Assembly: GCA_964036275.1 (NCBI GenBank)
Contig: OZ038433.1
Span: forward strand, 27,139,485-27,203,484
Source of the DNA: Litoditis marina
Lineage: Eukaryota; Nematoda; Chromadorea; Rhabditida; Rhabditidae
DNA length: 64,000 nucleotides
Direction: 5' to 3'
Shown: positions 50,517 to 62,495 of the stretch, one piece after another
How the letters are laid out: each line of letters begins with the position of its first letter
Numbering within the stretch: the stretch's first letter is position 1
Translations under genes and position numbers: made by a program
The notes under the pieces: model-generated
The model's input: the letters and a program-made list of their open reading frames with translations, nothing else
The model's database searches: none
Told to the model about the DNA's origin: nothing

Positions 50517-51247
50517 TGGGAACACAAAGCGAATGTTTCATCCTTTGTACATGAATCAGATGTTCGTTTGATTAATTTATCTATTTTCCCGCTTGTGAGC
50601 TGGGCCCTGCAATGTGTTCTTTCCCCTCTAATTGACATGTATTTTGGCCGGGCCTCTCTGTGATATAAACCGCAACACGTTTTCCTCCTAGGAACACTTG
50701 TGTTGATTGCAGGATTCCTGTTGGTTGTTTTATTCATTTTATTTATCCTATCGGTGGATGTGTATGATGTTTGGTTGATTGTAGACATAAATATTTTATG
50801 CATAGAAGTGAAAATTTATTAACACTAGCAACTTAGGAGCGAACCAAAATTTGTTATTAATGAATTCTAAGACATTAGGCAGACGAGACTGGGGAAGCGC
50901 ATCAGAAATTGATAGAGACAGCTGGTAGTAGACAGTCTTTGGGAGGGCTCTGAAACATTGGAGTAGATTTCTGGTAGATGCAATGTACTTTCCTTCACTA
51001 CGTGAGTCGAGTGTAATCCAGGTCAAACTCGACATCACTTTTCCTTGTAAACTATCAGATAGGTGTTTCAAACATTTATATACTGAATATCTCTTTCTGC
51101 CAGTTCGAAACGGGAATCCACATTGTAACCCTTCATTAGAGGGGCCAAGAACTTGATGATTTATATGATATTTTGAGTACTGATTATGAGTTATTTAAAC
51201 ATCTCCTACAAATAATGTATTATCAGTCATTTGACTACCGACCTTCT
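50517..51247. other. Convergent 3' spacer between arf-3 and mec-17
   Basis: Contains the 3' UTR regions of the two convergent genes. I see no additional gene or named repeat. Confidence 0.6.
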
Positions 51248-54200
51248 TCACCATAGTGGCTGGCTGCTGAGTATATGTGCCTTGCGAGCCTTTGCCTGGT
51301 TGGCTCGGTTGGCCAGGGCCCCCTCCGGAGTCTGGTCCGCGTCCACCGGGGCTGACATGGCATGACCCTGAAACACAGGGGAACACGTATTCATCCAGTT
51401 ATTTGTTAACCGTTAAAGGGACCGTTCCTCTTTAATTTGGAGGTTTGAGCTGATTAGTCGATATTCTTCTCATTAAAAACCAAAATCATTCATATAGGTG
51501 TCAACTTCCTATCTTGCTCCGTGTTCTCGAAAATGCGGCGCGACCACGCGCACGTACATACACCGCCGAGTTCACCTACGTACAAAATTTTCAAGATGTC
51601 CATAAAATTGCAAAACCACATTCAAAGCATGGCCAAAATTACCAATATGAAATCTGTTGAAAAAGATTTGTAAATATCATGAAAACTACAAAGCTGTGAT
51701 AGATTAAGAACTGCTTTATTACAGTAACCCAAATCCTTTTGACTTCTTTTTTGCTCCGTAATAATGTGGTTTTCTGAACTCTCTGTACCTTTTTATGAAC
51801 CTTCATCTCAAATCCAAATAAACGACTTCTTTCATTTTTCAAAAATTACCTACATTTCACATTATAGAGGTACGGTCCCTTTAACTAGGTTAACAGTGAA
51901 GTGGTTTGCAACTCTTCGGTAAACCACTTGAAATCCGCGTATTTCTCACAAAACGGGTTGAACGTTCAACACTACAGTAATTTATGCTCAAACGTCCAGG
52001 TCAAAGTTTCGTATATGGTCGTTTTTGGATTTTCTCCTAATACTGGTAATGTCTTCTACACTTTTACTACTACGAACTCTGAGAGTTTGAAACCAAAATA
52101 TTGAGTTAATCATTAGAAAAAAACCTGAATGTTTGACGGATTACTGTAGAAGGATATCGATTGGGGAAACAGAGTATATTATAGTGTACGGGAACATTGA
52201 CTTTTTACTCCCCCCCCCTTTCTGAATTTGTATTGCGTTTGGGGAATTGTAGTTTGACCCCCCCCCCCACCGGGGGGTTATAATTCAACTTATCACCTGC
52301 AATACAAAAGTTTGAGGGTGGGGGGTAAAAAGTACCTAGTGTACCTTGCTAGCGTGTCCGCTGATTGCGTGGTTGAGCCAGCGCGTGTCAGTGGTTCCGG
52401 ACCCGATACGACGCGGAGTCTGAGGACGGCGCCAGCCCTCGGGACAAGTGCGCTCTGAATTTCCAGATTTATTTATACATTATTGTTGGAATATTGTGTT
52501 TTTTCATTAAGATCAGCCAGGAATCTCTGTCTTTGCACAATTATGTCACTGAGCAGAGTTCCTTATTTTGAACTTGACTCGAAATCTATTCGGGATTAAA
52601 AACTTTCAACTTGTTCTGAAGTTGAAAAACTCGAACCACTTTCAAACTTCTCAATCTCTCTCAATTACTTGCGTTTACTATGGTGATTTCTGTTATGAGT
52701 GAAATACATGTTGAAATGGTTAGGAGAGGGACATGAAATATTCGAAGTTTCTTTTTTTACTATTCCTAACTTTCTCGCTCACCTTGTCCCTCCTCGGAGA
52801 CCGACTTGAATAGTTCGTCGAAAACGACAAAGTTGGTATTCTGCCAGACGGGTTTTGTCATACCATAGACACGAGACATGAAGCCAAGGAGGGTCACTGA
52901 CGGGTTGTCGAGCGCCAGCTGAAAGCAACGAACTTCATTGAAAGGGCGTCTTAACGCGGACTCGAATCCGCGACTGGCCAGCCTTCACTACAACTACGCA
53001 GGAGCAGAAAGCTGCGGGATGTGAAACCGCTGGCGTTGACGTGTACCCTTCTTACTATGAACTACTTATTTATTTTGTAAAACCAAGAAAATGAGTGATT
53101 CTGAGAAGAGATCCTGTTGAACTTTTTACTAGATCAAAAGAGACCAAAGATCATCAAACGCATTACAACCATAAAGTCGTCTTTGAATTCGGCAAAGTTT
53201 ACAGAGAGAGTCATTGAATTCAAGTGCGATGAAACAACAGGGAACCCAAAGACGCTATACCAATGAAATTTTCTTTGAAAGATATCTAGAGGCAAATTTT
53301 GACAATTTCGTACAATAGATAGTGATATTTGGGGAAAAATGTACAATCGCCCCCCCACCCAACAATCACCCCCCTCGTGGTACTATTACACCCCACCTAA
53401 TTGAAATCCTAGAAAAATCGTGCGAAGGTGGGGGGTAATCGGTAAATGGGTGGGGGGACATTGTACATCTTCGACAATGAACAATCACCCCCCCCCCCCC
53501 ACAATGCAAAATGGGGGGTGATAGTACATACCCGGAACTGATAAACAATCACCCCCCACTCAACCCAAGCCTGCAGTAAGTAAGCATGGTGTATAATCGC
53601 CCCCCAATTTGGGGGGCGATTGTGGTACGGGCCCTTTTCAACCCATTTTCGACCAGGGTGGGGGGCAAATGTAAACTACTCCCGATATTTGTAGTATGTC
53701 TCCGTCTTTAAATGAACAACTACCTGATATGGCTGAGCGTGTTCGTTCTGCAACATGTGATCCATGATGGTCTTTCCATGACCGTGACGCTGTACACTGA
53801 AGTGCACGTAGAAGTCGAGCAGACACAGAATCTGAAATTTTTGTCGTCAAGTGAGCTGAAAATACTGTAGAAATCTTCAAGCTTCGAACAGTTTTGAGTT
53901 TCTTGTTTTCACGTATTCAAATGTCACATCATATATAATGTCACATCGTATGTACTAGTTTTTCTTTTTCTTTATTTTGTCAAATATCAGTTCATATGGT
54001 TTAAATTCGTATCTCTTGGTTTGTCCATCACTATACTGATAAAGTTTATTATTATTATAATAACGCATGATGAAAGTTAATCCTCCAAAAGTCCCAAAAT
54101 TGAATTATCGTATTTTTATTGAGGAAATTGAGGTAATTATTTTCGTCTGTATTGTATAGTCCTGTGGAATTCTATTTTTTTCTGGCAACAATGAACAGAA

Positions 54201-55316
54201 AGTTGGATTATATACTGCAGGAGTCTACGTGCGAAAGACAAGGACTATAATCCACGACAGAGTTTTATAACTACGGATCCACCAATGTTTGATCTGAATT
54301 TTGCTCGTGATGTCGTGTAAACTGACCTCTCCCTCATAAGTTTGCATGTCGGCATCGTAGAGGAACAACTTCTTTCGGCCAACTTTGGCGAATCCCAGAA
54401 GACGACTGACCTTAGTTTCCCTGAAGACAAATGGCGATTAGCTGCGTTGAACGGATTATCATTAATGTGTTGTAGTTGAAGCATCATAAACACATCAGAT
54501 ACTCTCTAACCTAGCAGGGGCAACATAAAACTTGACATCAAAAATAAATACGAACTGAACTGCCGTGTTGGTGCATTGTAATTGTATCTCTTCCTCATAG
54601 CTAGATTTTATAGTGGCTTGACTAAGAGCTTGAAGTACCACAAGAATGTACAGGTGAGATGTAAAACGGCAAACGGTTCCTGCATGTATATGAAAACTGC
54701 ATTTTATTTAGGCAACTTCCATGTTCACTAATGTTTAAAGTCTCGTGAATATCTCGTGAAACCAACTCGTCGTACTCCCAGCTCAGATAGAGTATGTTAT
54801 CCGAGTTGATTAGCTTCTCGCAGCAGGTCAGCGGAGCCTTCAACTGCATGCACTGGGAGGACAACTTGGCCAGGTCGTCGATCGCATTGTACACTATCGG
54901 AGACCTACAAAGAAAGAAAAACAATAGAATGCCGAAAGCATGGTTGAACGTATGTATTTTTTTTTTCAATTTGAAACAACCTCACGCATTAAGACAGGTG
55001 AATGATGAAGAAGGTCACTCCAACGTTTTATGTTGCTCATAAGTCATAAGACTGTTAACTATAAGGTCCCAGAAAAGTCTTCAAACAAACTCAATTTACA
55101 GACTATTTTTAGTTTTTATTCCTCCAACAAAATAGCTGTGAGCTCGCTGATTCTTTGCCAGCATATTATGAGAAAATGCATAGATCAAAGAAGTGCATAT
55201 GGTTTTCAATCTTGATCTACCGGATCCAACACTCACTGTAGTTGTTTGATTCTCATATGATCTAGTCGAACCAGGGATGGACCCAGGATAGGTCGGAGGT
55301 CAGCGGCGACTTCCAT
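51248..55316 (-). CDS. mec-17: MEC-17 alpha-tubulin N-acetyltransferase
   Basis: Seven minus-strand exons, 5' to 3': 55316-55237, 54904-54767, 54420-54327, 53831-53724, 52918-52783, 52454-52345, 51367-51248; 261 residues. It acetylates the luminal lysine (K40) of alpha-tubulin in microtubules, in C. elegans mainly in touch neurons. Visible marks: [38 protein letters not shown], containing the acetyl-CoA loop QRHGHGK at 118-124; [20 protein letters not shown] with the catalytic aspartate at residue 144; [31 protein letters not shown]; and a C-terminus ending SSQPLW. All phases agree. Introns carry the G/C-run array (53340-53680) and a MITE (51413-51884). The donor after exon 2 (GA|GTTGGT) is weak. 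Confidence 0.95.
51413..51884. mobile_element. TTAA-flanked MITE, family 2 copy 2
   Basis: Left end TTAAAGGGACCGTTCCTC; right end on the complement TTAAAGGGACCGTACCTC. It is the same family as 32068-32569. It lies in the last intron of mec-17, and the flanks read GTTAACCG and CTAGGTTAAC. Confidence 0.8.
52205..52340. repeat. C-run and G-run block in mec-17 intron
   Basis: Two C-runs on the plus strand (about 52209-52219 and 52257-52268) are followed by G-runs (52272-52278, 52318-52325), separated by TTTGTATTGCG and CAATACAAAAG, which are inverted relatives. It can form a foldback between C- and G-runs. Confidence 0.7.
52941..53020 (-). repeat. tRNA-like repeat fragment
   Basis: The minus strand has CGCGGATTCGAGTCCGCG, a well-paired T-arm with B box. 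A possible A box lies upstream, but the rest does not fold as a tRNA. Confidence 0.35.
53340..53680. repeat. Array of alternating C-runs and G-runs
   Basis: About ten runs of 5-14 C or G lie within 340 bases, most next to TGTACA, AATCA or AATCG (for example AACAATCACCCCCC and GGGGGGTGATAG). At 53595-53621 there is a perfect hairpin: AATCGCCCCCCAA, one T, TTGGGGGGCGATT. It sits in a mec-17 intron. It is prone to G-quadruplex or i-motif folding on both strands. Confidence 0.85.
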
Positions 55317-55356
55317 CGAGACAGAAGGGGAGAATGGTTCGGATCCCCCCGCTGCC

Positions 55357-55363
55357 AATGCAT
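55357..55363. promoter_or_regulatory. AATGCAT heptamer upstream of mec-17
   Basis: AATGCAT lies 41 bases upstream of the mec-17 start codon. This heptamer is known to be over-represented upstream of C. elegans touch-neuron genes, as part of UNC-86/MEC-3 sites. Confidence 0.5.
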
Positions 55364-55443
55364 GCCAAATGGTCTATCCATAGATAATATGTCTGCGTCT
55401 CCTTCACAACCACACTCTCTCCGCTGTTCTCTGACATGAAATG

Positions 55444-55450
55444 AATGCAT
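55444..55450. promoter_or_regulatory. Second AATGCAT heptamer upstream of mec-17
   Basis: A second identical copy lies 128 bases upstream of the start codon, in the same orientation as the first. Confidence 0.5.
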
Positions 55451-55539
55451 CACTTACGAGAACATCTTCCTCTACATTTTTCTTGTTTGAGTGCTTCTCT
55501 CTTGAGGAAGGGAGAGGGAGACCAGATCTCAATTGTAGT

Positions 55540-55606
55540 TTGATCTTGATGTCCGCCATAATTAATTTATACCGAAAATTGATGAGATCAAACTACAAAC
55601 ACAGCG
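55540..55606. repeat. TTGTAGTTTGATC hairpin repeat
   Basis: TGTAGTTTGATCTTGATG is inverted as GATGAGATCAAACTACA after a short centre. Related pairs or half-copies occur at 43013, 46193-46262, 52256, 62985 and 63463. Confidence 0.65.
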
Positions 55607-56166
55607 GTACGGAGCAACATTCACCGTATAGGTCCGCTCCAGTAAAAGAGAGCCCTATACAGACAAACCCTATGACGACCAATTTGAGATTGTTGAGAAG
55701 TCAAGAAGGATTACTGTCGTTGCCTTCCAACTGAGTTGGCGTTACTAACAAATTAATGAGACACAACCTTTCCTGTGTATTGAACAATTGATTTTATGTG
55801 AAATAAAAATCTAATCGTCAACTTCGAATCTACGGAGACTCCCGATGTCTTTTTGCGTTTATGTTGGTGACTTACCTCAAGCAACTCGAAAGCTTCCAGA
55901 TTAGGTGTTTGAAATACTGTAGATGTCTCTGTTGGAATGACGAGCACTATAGTCTTGGTGCGGTATGGCGTTTTCCCTTTTGCCGTCTATTATAATACAA
56001 CTTTTTTATCCCATTGTATAGCAAATATAATCTAATGTAGAAGCCTTGTTCCGGGCAAACACAATAGTAAATTATGCGCTGATCGAAAATACATTCCGTT
56101 ATACAAAAGAACAATACCATGTGTGTACATCTGTCGTGTTACAACATTGGTGGTGGACGATCAACC

Positions 56167-56173
56167 TATAAAA
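56167..56173 (+). promoter_or_regulatory. TATA box of the ShK-lectin gene
   Basis: TATAAAA lies 35 bases before the ATG at 56208, again implying a very short leader. Confidence 0.55.
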
Positions 56174-56207
56174 GCAACAACTAGGATTTAACAACGGCAG
56201 AATAATA

Positions 56208-59200
56208 ATGCTTCTCGTGTGGTCATTATTCACAACCACTTCATTCACAACTGTTTCCTCTCAGAGAGTGGTCCAACGTGAGTTTTCCTCTGACATTTCC
56301 ACTAGTAGGAAGAAGTATGTGAGAAAGAAAGGTAAGAACTACAAAATCAGGTGTAAAGGACACCGGAACACAACTTGATCAGACGTTTTTTTGGGCTGCT
56401 TTTGACTGTTTTGAGATCAGAGAGCACAAATAACTCCTATATTATGGAAATATGTGCTCAGTGAAAGGTGCCACTCAAAATCGTTTCGACATATTTCCAT
56501 AATAACATCCAAAAGTCTTAATGACAACAAATATTTTTGTTTTAAATAAATATAACAACTCCTATATTAGTTTGGTCAGTCCACGTGACAATAATGCCGG
56601 GCGACACGCAACGCGTCCAATCAAAAGTAGGATACACCAGCTTTACGAGAAACCATGTTGCTCTCTGGTCTCCTTTAAGTGCTGATTAATGAATATGAGG
56701 TAGCGAACGTGAATAAAAGATACTATCCTGAAGAAGTGCGAATACGATATAATGTTGAATTATTTCGGCAAAATAGCGAAACTGCGATTAAATGACAGAT
56801 TTGTAACCTTCAAAACCTGAAGCTGAGAAATTGCTTACGCAAGTTTTTATAACCAATATTTTATCTGTTTTATAGTTTTTGTGCGTTCCGGTACGTCTTG
56901 AGAAATTTGTGACAGTCACGCAAACTTTTAACTGGAGAAGTTCGTGAAGAATGGTCATGATCCCCATACGATCTTTTGAGTTCCAGTTTTCATGGTAAAG
57001 TGATTTTATAAGTGTTGCCAATGTTCAGCATGTGTAGACAAACTGAACCCCTCTACGGGAGTATCTGACTGCCCTGCCCGGAAACGGGCTGGGTACTGCA
57101 ATAGTACGGTCTACAATGATGTAATGACCGAACAATGTCCATTCACCTGTGGAAGGTGTAACTCTTCGTCAACTGTAACTACTAATACAGGTATGTTATT
57201 CTGAATGCGAGCGTGGGAAAGATTACGTGAAGAAAAATAAAGTTTGTTTCAAGCCGATAACAATGTAATCAGACTGAAATGAAGGACCCAATTGCATTCT
57301 GTATATATAGTTTTACTTCTTATATATGTTCAAGCATGGTGTACGTGGTCACAACTTGAACAGATATCTCAACAGGCCTTTTCATGAGACTTACTGTGCC
57401 AGGCCCTCGTTGAGATTGAGCTCAACTTCAAGCTTAGTCATTAATTCACTTCATACATAGTATTGATTTCTTTCAGTTCGTCTAATCATTTTTGAATCAC
57501 TTCATTCTAATCAACTCCTTTTTATTTACCTTAATTCTGTTTATTTCTATACTACTTTCATGCGCTTGTTACCTTTTCTGGCTTTGGTAATCATAACATC
57601 GTAATAATTACCTGATAACTTCACTGAATATGACGTGTATTTTAGAGAAAGAATGGAATGCACACTTTTATGGTGAAAACCTACTGAATGTTTCAGCTTG
57701 TGTTGATAAAGTGGATCCGGGTACGGGAGTGTCTGAGTGTCCAGCCCGAAAATATCTGTGTAGCAATACGGTGTATTTTGCACTCATGACAGAACAATGT
57801 CCGTTCACGTGTGGGAGATGTAGTTCCAGTATCACATCAACGGCTGTAAACACCTCGACACGTGAGTTGAGATCTGTTTCTAATTTTGAATCTGATCGAA
57901 AACCAACCTGAAAGTGGTTCTGTTTGTTTTAGTTTGTTTGTTTGTTTGTGTACAGACTGTTTCATCCTGATTGTTACCAGATATGTTTTGGGACATATCT
58001 CATCAACTTTAGTCATGAAGCTCTAAAATCATAATAACACAATACAACTGGTACTATTTCGAATCGGTAGAAACTTCCAATTCTCCATGTTCGTTTCACG
58101 TGTTGTGGTTGTAATGTGAAAATGGTAGAAAGTCTTTTAGATTTCTACAGTCATTTTTCTACCCAAATTCTTAAAACGAACTGCTGACTTGCAAGTAAAG
58201 AACTGTCCGAATGATTGACTTTCAGGTCTTTGAGTATTTCGAAATCTGCGTCAGACCCTGATGTATTACATGAGTACCCAGGTGGTAACCATAAACACCA
58301 TTTTGTTTTTCAGCATGTGTGGACAAACTCAACCCCTCTACGGGAGTATCTGACTGTCCTGCCCGGGAGAGGGCCGGGTACTGCAATAGTACGGTCTACT
58401 ATGACGTCATGACCGAACAATGTCCGTTGACCTGTGGAAGGTGTAACTCTTCGTCAACTGTGACTACTGATACAGGTAAGTTGCTGTCAATGTGTGCGTT
58501 AAATTGTGGTAACGACAAGTCAAGACTGAGAAGGCGTGATGCTCTCGTGCGGTACTGCGCGAACACTGGCCAACACGCGCGCAAATACGCGCGCAATTGA
58601 AAAACTTGCTAGCGAGAATGCGAGCTTGGGGCTTGTGACTAGAGAAAACATACAATACTTGTCATATCGAAATCGTAAGTCAGTTTGCCTATTTCTGCCG
58701 CTGACTCGTTGCAACCTGAGCGAGAGCTGCTCGAAAACAACATTTTAGTCCGGTACAGCTTCGAGAACAAAGCAGACTGGCAGGGTGGGTTTATAGACAA
58801 GTAATAAACATTTATGTATGTCAAATGTTGTGGGGAAGTTCGTACTTGCAGCCTGTTCGGATAGAATCAATCCAAGCTCTGGAACCTCGGACTGCCCGTC
58901 AGTTGCTTATCTATGCAATAATAGTATATACTATACCCTCATGACGGAACAGTGTTCAGCGACCTGTGGGAGATGTACATCTACTACAAATACAGCGAAT
59001 ACAGCGAGTAAGTGGTTTATCTAGGGTTGGTCTCTTAATAATAATAATGTTTATTCCTTCAAATCGATACGCAATCAAAACACATTTCAAGCTCTTAACA
59101 GTAGTTTTCCGTAAAAATGATAAAAATACTAATGATAATCATAATTCATTCGAGCATAGAAGAAAACACACGTTCAACTAAAATATATCAGAACTTGAAC

Positions 59201-62200
59201 ATAGTTTTCATGCTGAATACGGGCCCTAGGAATGATGTCGACAAATACGATCAACATCTTTCAAGAAAGCGTTGATCACGAATAATGAACAGTGATAAAC
59301 TTAAAGAATGAATTCTTCTGGCGTGTTTGTAGTTCGACCGCATTACGTAGGGAAAAAGTGAAGTGATCAAATTTCAAATTTCCAGCCTGTTTGGATAAAG
59401 TGAACCCAATCACTGGGACTTCCGACTGTCCCTCTCTTCTCTATCTATGTGACAACGCCCTCTACCGTTCTCTGATGACTGATCAGTGCCCGGCCACCTG
59501 TGGGAGATGTAACGCGCAGGCCGATCTGGATACTTCCAGTGAGACTTCAAATCAACAATGTGACTGACGCAATAGATTCATCTTTAAACAAGGAAACTCG
59601 AACCGCTTCTTACTTAGGACACGAAAAGATGGATACTTCTAATGAGAACTATTATTCGAGGCCGTATGTAAGGGTATCCTGATTTACAGTGTGAAACACA
59701 CTGCCGCTCCAACATACATAGTAGACTATGTGAAACAATATTAGGATATTCTCGTGTGAAGTGTGGGAACCGTTTTCACTATTTTTGCAGTTGTCTTCTT
59801 AATCTGAGATACAATGAGGAGTTCTCTACACATGTCTGAGCAAAAGTGTACTGACCTGCGTGTCTGCGTCTCTTCATCTCACATGTACGAACATGGAGAG
59901 AAAGGGGGATGAGATTGGCGAGGATGGGAGGCAGGGTCAATAAAAAATCTGAAAATCGGCTGAAAGGCGGGAACACGTCGGAAGTTGAACTTATCTCTAC
60001 TTAAAATACAAAAAATATAAATGTGCCCGTTGAGAGCAAATTCTAACTTTCAGCTGTGTCAACTGGCACAAACCCAACTACCACGTCCTTTACCACTACT
60101 GGGGTTGATCCCACGGCCGTGCTCGGTACGTATCATACACTATAATCTTTGTTAAATCACATGTAACGGTATGTGCGCTAGGGTTCTTGAAGTCGAACTT
60201 GAAACTCGAAAACTCGATGTTTTTCCGAACTCGAAAACTGTCGATAACTCGAAAACCCGGAATATTCCACTCGATTACCAACCTTGGTTTGTATATTCAA
60301 GTGTTAGTTCAATAGAAAAAGAAGAATATAACGGAGAGTAGTCGTTCAGTCCTGAAGTGATTTTTTGCAGCCACTATTCCTTTCTGTGACCCAAACTGGA
60401 TCCTATACGAGACCACCGGTTTCTGCTACTATGTAAGATTTGTTTCATTTTGCTAGAGTCTGTGAAATCACGATCGATTTATGTAACAAAGAGTCTCGTT
60501 TCGGTGACAAATTCTCGTTCGATGGCGCTGTAACGAATAGTAGCTCTAATTTAGTTTGTAAAATGACTGCTTTAACGATGACTTTTTCTTTCTTCTTCCA
60601 ATGTTCGTTCCAATGCAAATTGTATGAATAATTTACCAGAAAACCCAACAGAAAAAGACTAGTTACTTTGGTGGTTTATATCTTTTCTCATAATTTGACC
60701 AGAATAGATTATACAAAAATGCTGGAAAACAAAACAGATTAGTAACGGATGACATTATCAATAATTCGAATGATGAATATTGATCTACACCAGAATCCTT
60801 GTTCTTCAGGAGGGAAATGACAAGAACTACGACGACGCTGAGTTGGATTGCGTGCAGAAGGGAGGGCATCTCGCATCTATCCACATCACAACTGAGAACG
60901 ATTTCGTCAATGGTAACAACCATCATTCACTCCTCCGAGATATTTATCTGTCTACGTCATCATGTGGTGGTTCATTGATTTTCTCATTGATTTTCTAACT
61001 CATTGATTTTCTCATGAGAATCTCATGAACTTCTCATGAGCTACTCGTGAACTCCCAGTGTTGTAGCGTTTTCATCAATCTCGTGAGAGGTTCGTGAGAT
61101 TTTGCTCATGAGGTATCTCATGAGATTTTTTAAAAATTGCTACCGCGCGAGCACTGATCTACATGGAATATATTCTCTGCTTGCTTGCATATATAGGGTA
61201 TGTCAAACCTTGTAAACAGCGTATGGTCCATTCGGTACGAGGCGGGGTATGGCGAGCGGCCAGCTCATCTGCGTATCTGTGATCTACACACTATTTCATC
61301 TTTTTACAAATGAACAACAGCCACTAGCAACGCATCGCTCATACAATTGAGCCCTTTGCTGTCTTTCTCTGAAAAATGGCGACTTTGCTTGTTTATGGCA
61401 AATGAACTCTTTCATGCGCAATGCCACCGTTTATTTGTTTGAGTATCAGGATATAGGGCGTGCCAACTATATAGAAGTTTGGCGCTCGCCGGAATGGAAC
61501 CTGCAAGCAAATGGATGGTAGCTGCGCGCTAACCACTACGCTTTGACAGCGCTCACTTCCGCTAAGGTTTCGAATCAAAGTCATGTGTTCGTACACAGCG
61601 CAAACTGAGATATACAGTACCCTCGCCTTTCCGTTGGCGACGACTACAATAGTGCTGAAAGAGGTCTCCAGAATGTTTCAGGTTTGACTAGAACTGGAAT
61701 GGCAATAGGCGATCCCAGTGATTTGACGGGTTTGACGTGGATTGGGCTGCGAAGAGTGGGCGGCGACTTTGTCTGGACCGACGGAACTCCGGTTAGTGGG
61801 CAATCGGCACCCCTGGCACGGTACGACATAATTTTTTTGGAAAAAGTTCAATATCACAAAATAGGTTCGAAAATATTGCTTGTGATGTTTTCTATAAGAA
61901 AGTGTTTTTCATGTTTCGCTTTTGAATCGGTTTTTATGTTTATTTCCGTTCAGGTCGATTTCGTGACATGGCAAGCTACGCAGCCCGATAATGCAGGGGC
62001 AGGGGAAGACTGTGTACAGGTAAATTGAGGGATACTCTCTTTCACTCCTAAAACGTCTACAGTATGATCACAAAACTTCCAGTACTCTCAGTAGCTCAGT
62101 AAGTTACGTAATAGTTATCGGGAAACTCGAACACACGATTCTGATTCCTTTTTACAAAGGGAGAAAATGATTCTGGAAAATGTGTAGGATTAATTCTCAG

Positions 62201-62495
62201 TAAGAATTATGTGCTATTCCCACCCACTAAGATACCTCAGTTTTGGAACGAGCAGCGAAAAACACACGCGCGAGGGCTGTTTGTCTGAAACACAACTAAC
62301 GGCGCGTGTTGAACGGAGCTACAAAGTACAAACATGTTCCAGACCTATTCCGACTTCATAAACGGAACTCCGGACGAGCCGTACTACTATAGATGGAACG
62401 ACTACCCTTGTGACAAAGTCATGAGAGCCTATGTCTGCAAGAAATTACCATCTGAATATGTTCAACTAGCCAATGGTAATATTGCAATTGGGTAA
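56208..62495 (+). CDS. Secreted protein with five ShK domains and a C-type lectin domain
   Basis: Twelve exons: 56208-56277, 57029-57190, 57697-57861, 58314-58475, 58852-59007, 59386-59538, 60054-60125, 60371-60432, 60810-60912, 61682-61791, 61954-62019, 62343-62495; 477 residues. Exon 1 encodes a signal peptide (MLLVWSLFTTTSF). Exons 2-6 each encode one six-cysteine ShK domain (about 25-67, 79-119, 134-176, 188-228, 240-280), ending TCGRC. A Thr-rich, probably O-glycosylated linker follows (to about 313), then a C-type lectin fold to 460 with QPD (415-417), WND (445-447) and AYVCKK. The five ShK exons are phase 1 on both sides, which allows duplication without frame loss. The role is probably extracellular, in immunity or cuticle, by analogy; the ligand is unknown. 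AATAAA overlaps the stop region at 62494. Confidence 0.88.
56425..56565. repeat. Dispersed repeat with inverted core (copy in ShK-lectin intron)
   Basis: ATTATGGAAATATGT and ACATATTTCCATAAT are perfect 15-bp inverted arms around AAAGGTGCCACTCAAAATCG. Downstream it shares TCTTAATGACAACAAATATT with 27735-27840, where the core is in the opposite orientation. Confidence 0.75.
61235..61385 (+). repeat. Dispersed repeat, about 150 bp
   Basis: GGCCAGCTCATCTGCGTATC, CATCGCTCATACAATTGAG and AATGGCGACTTT match, in order, the copies at 43125-43265 and (inverted) 21440-21600. Confidence 0.65.
61481..61647 (-). repeat. tRNA-derived SINE-like repeat, copy 3
   Basis: The minus strand has a GTAGTGGTTAGC A-box-like motif and a mutated B box (GGTTCCATTCC), then the family block ending CGTCGCCAACGGAAAGGCGA. 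It ends 34 bases before a lectin exon. Confidence 0.6.
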
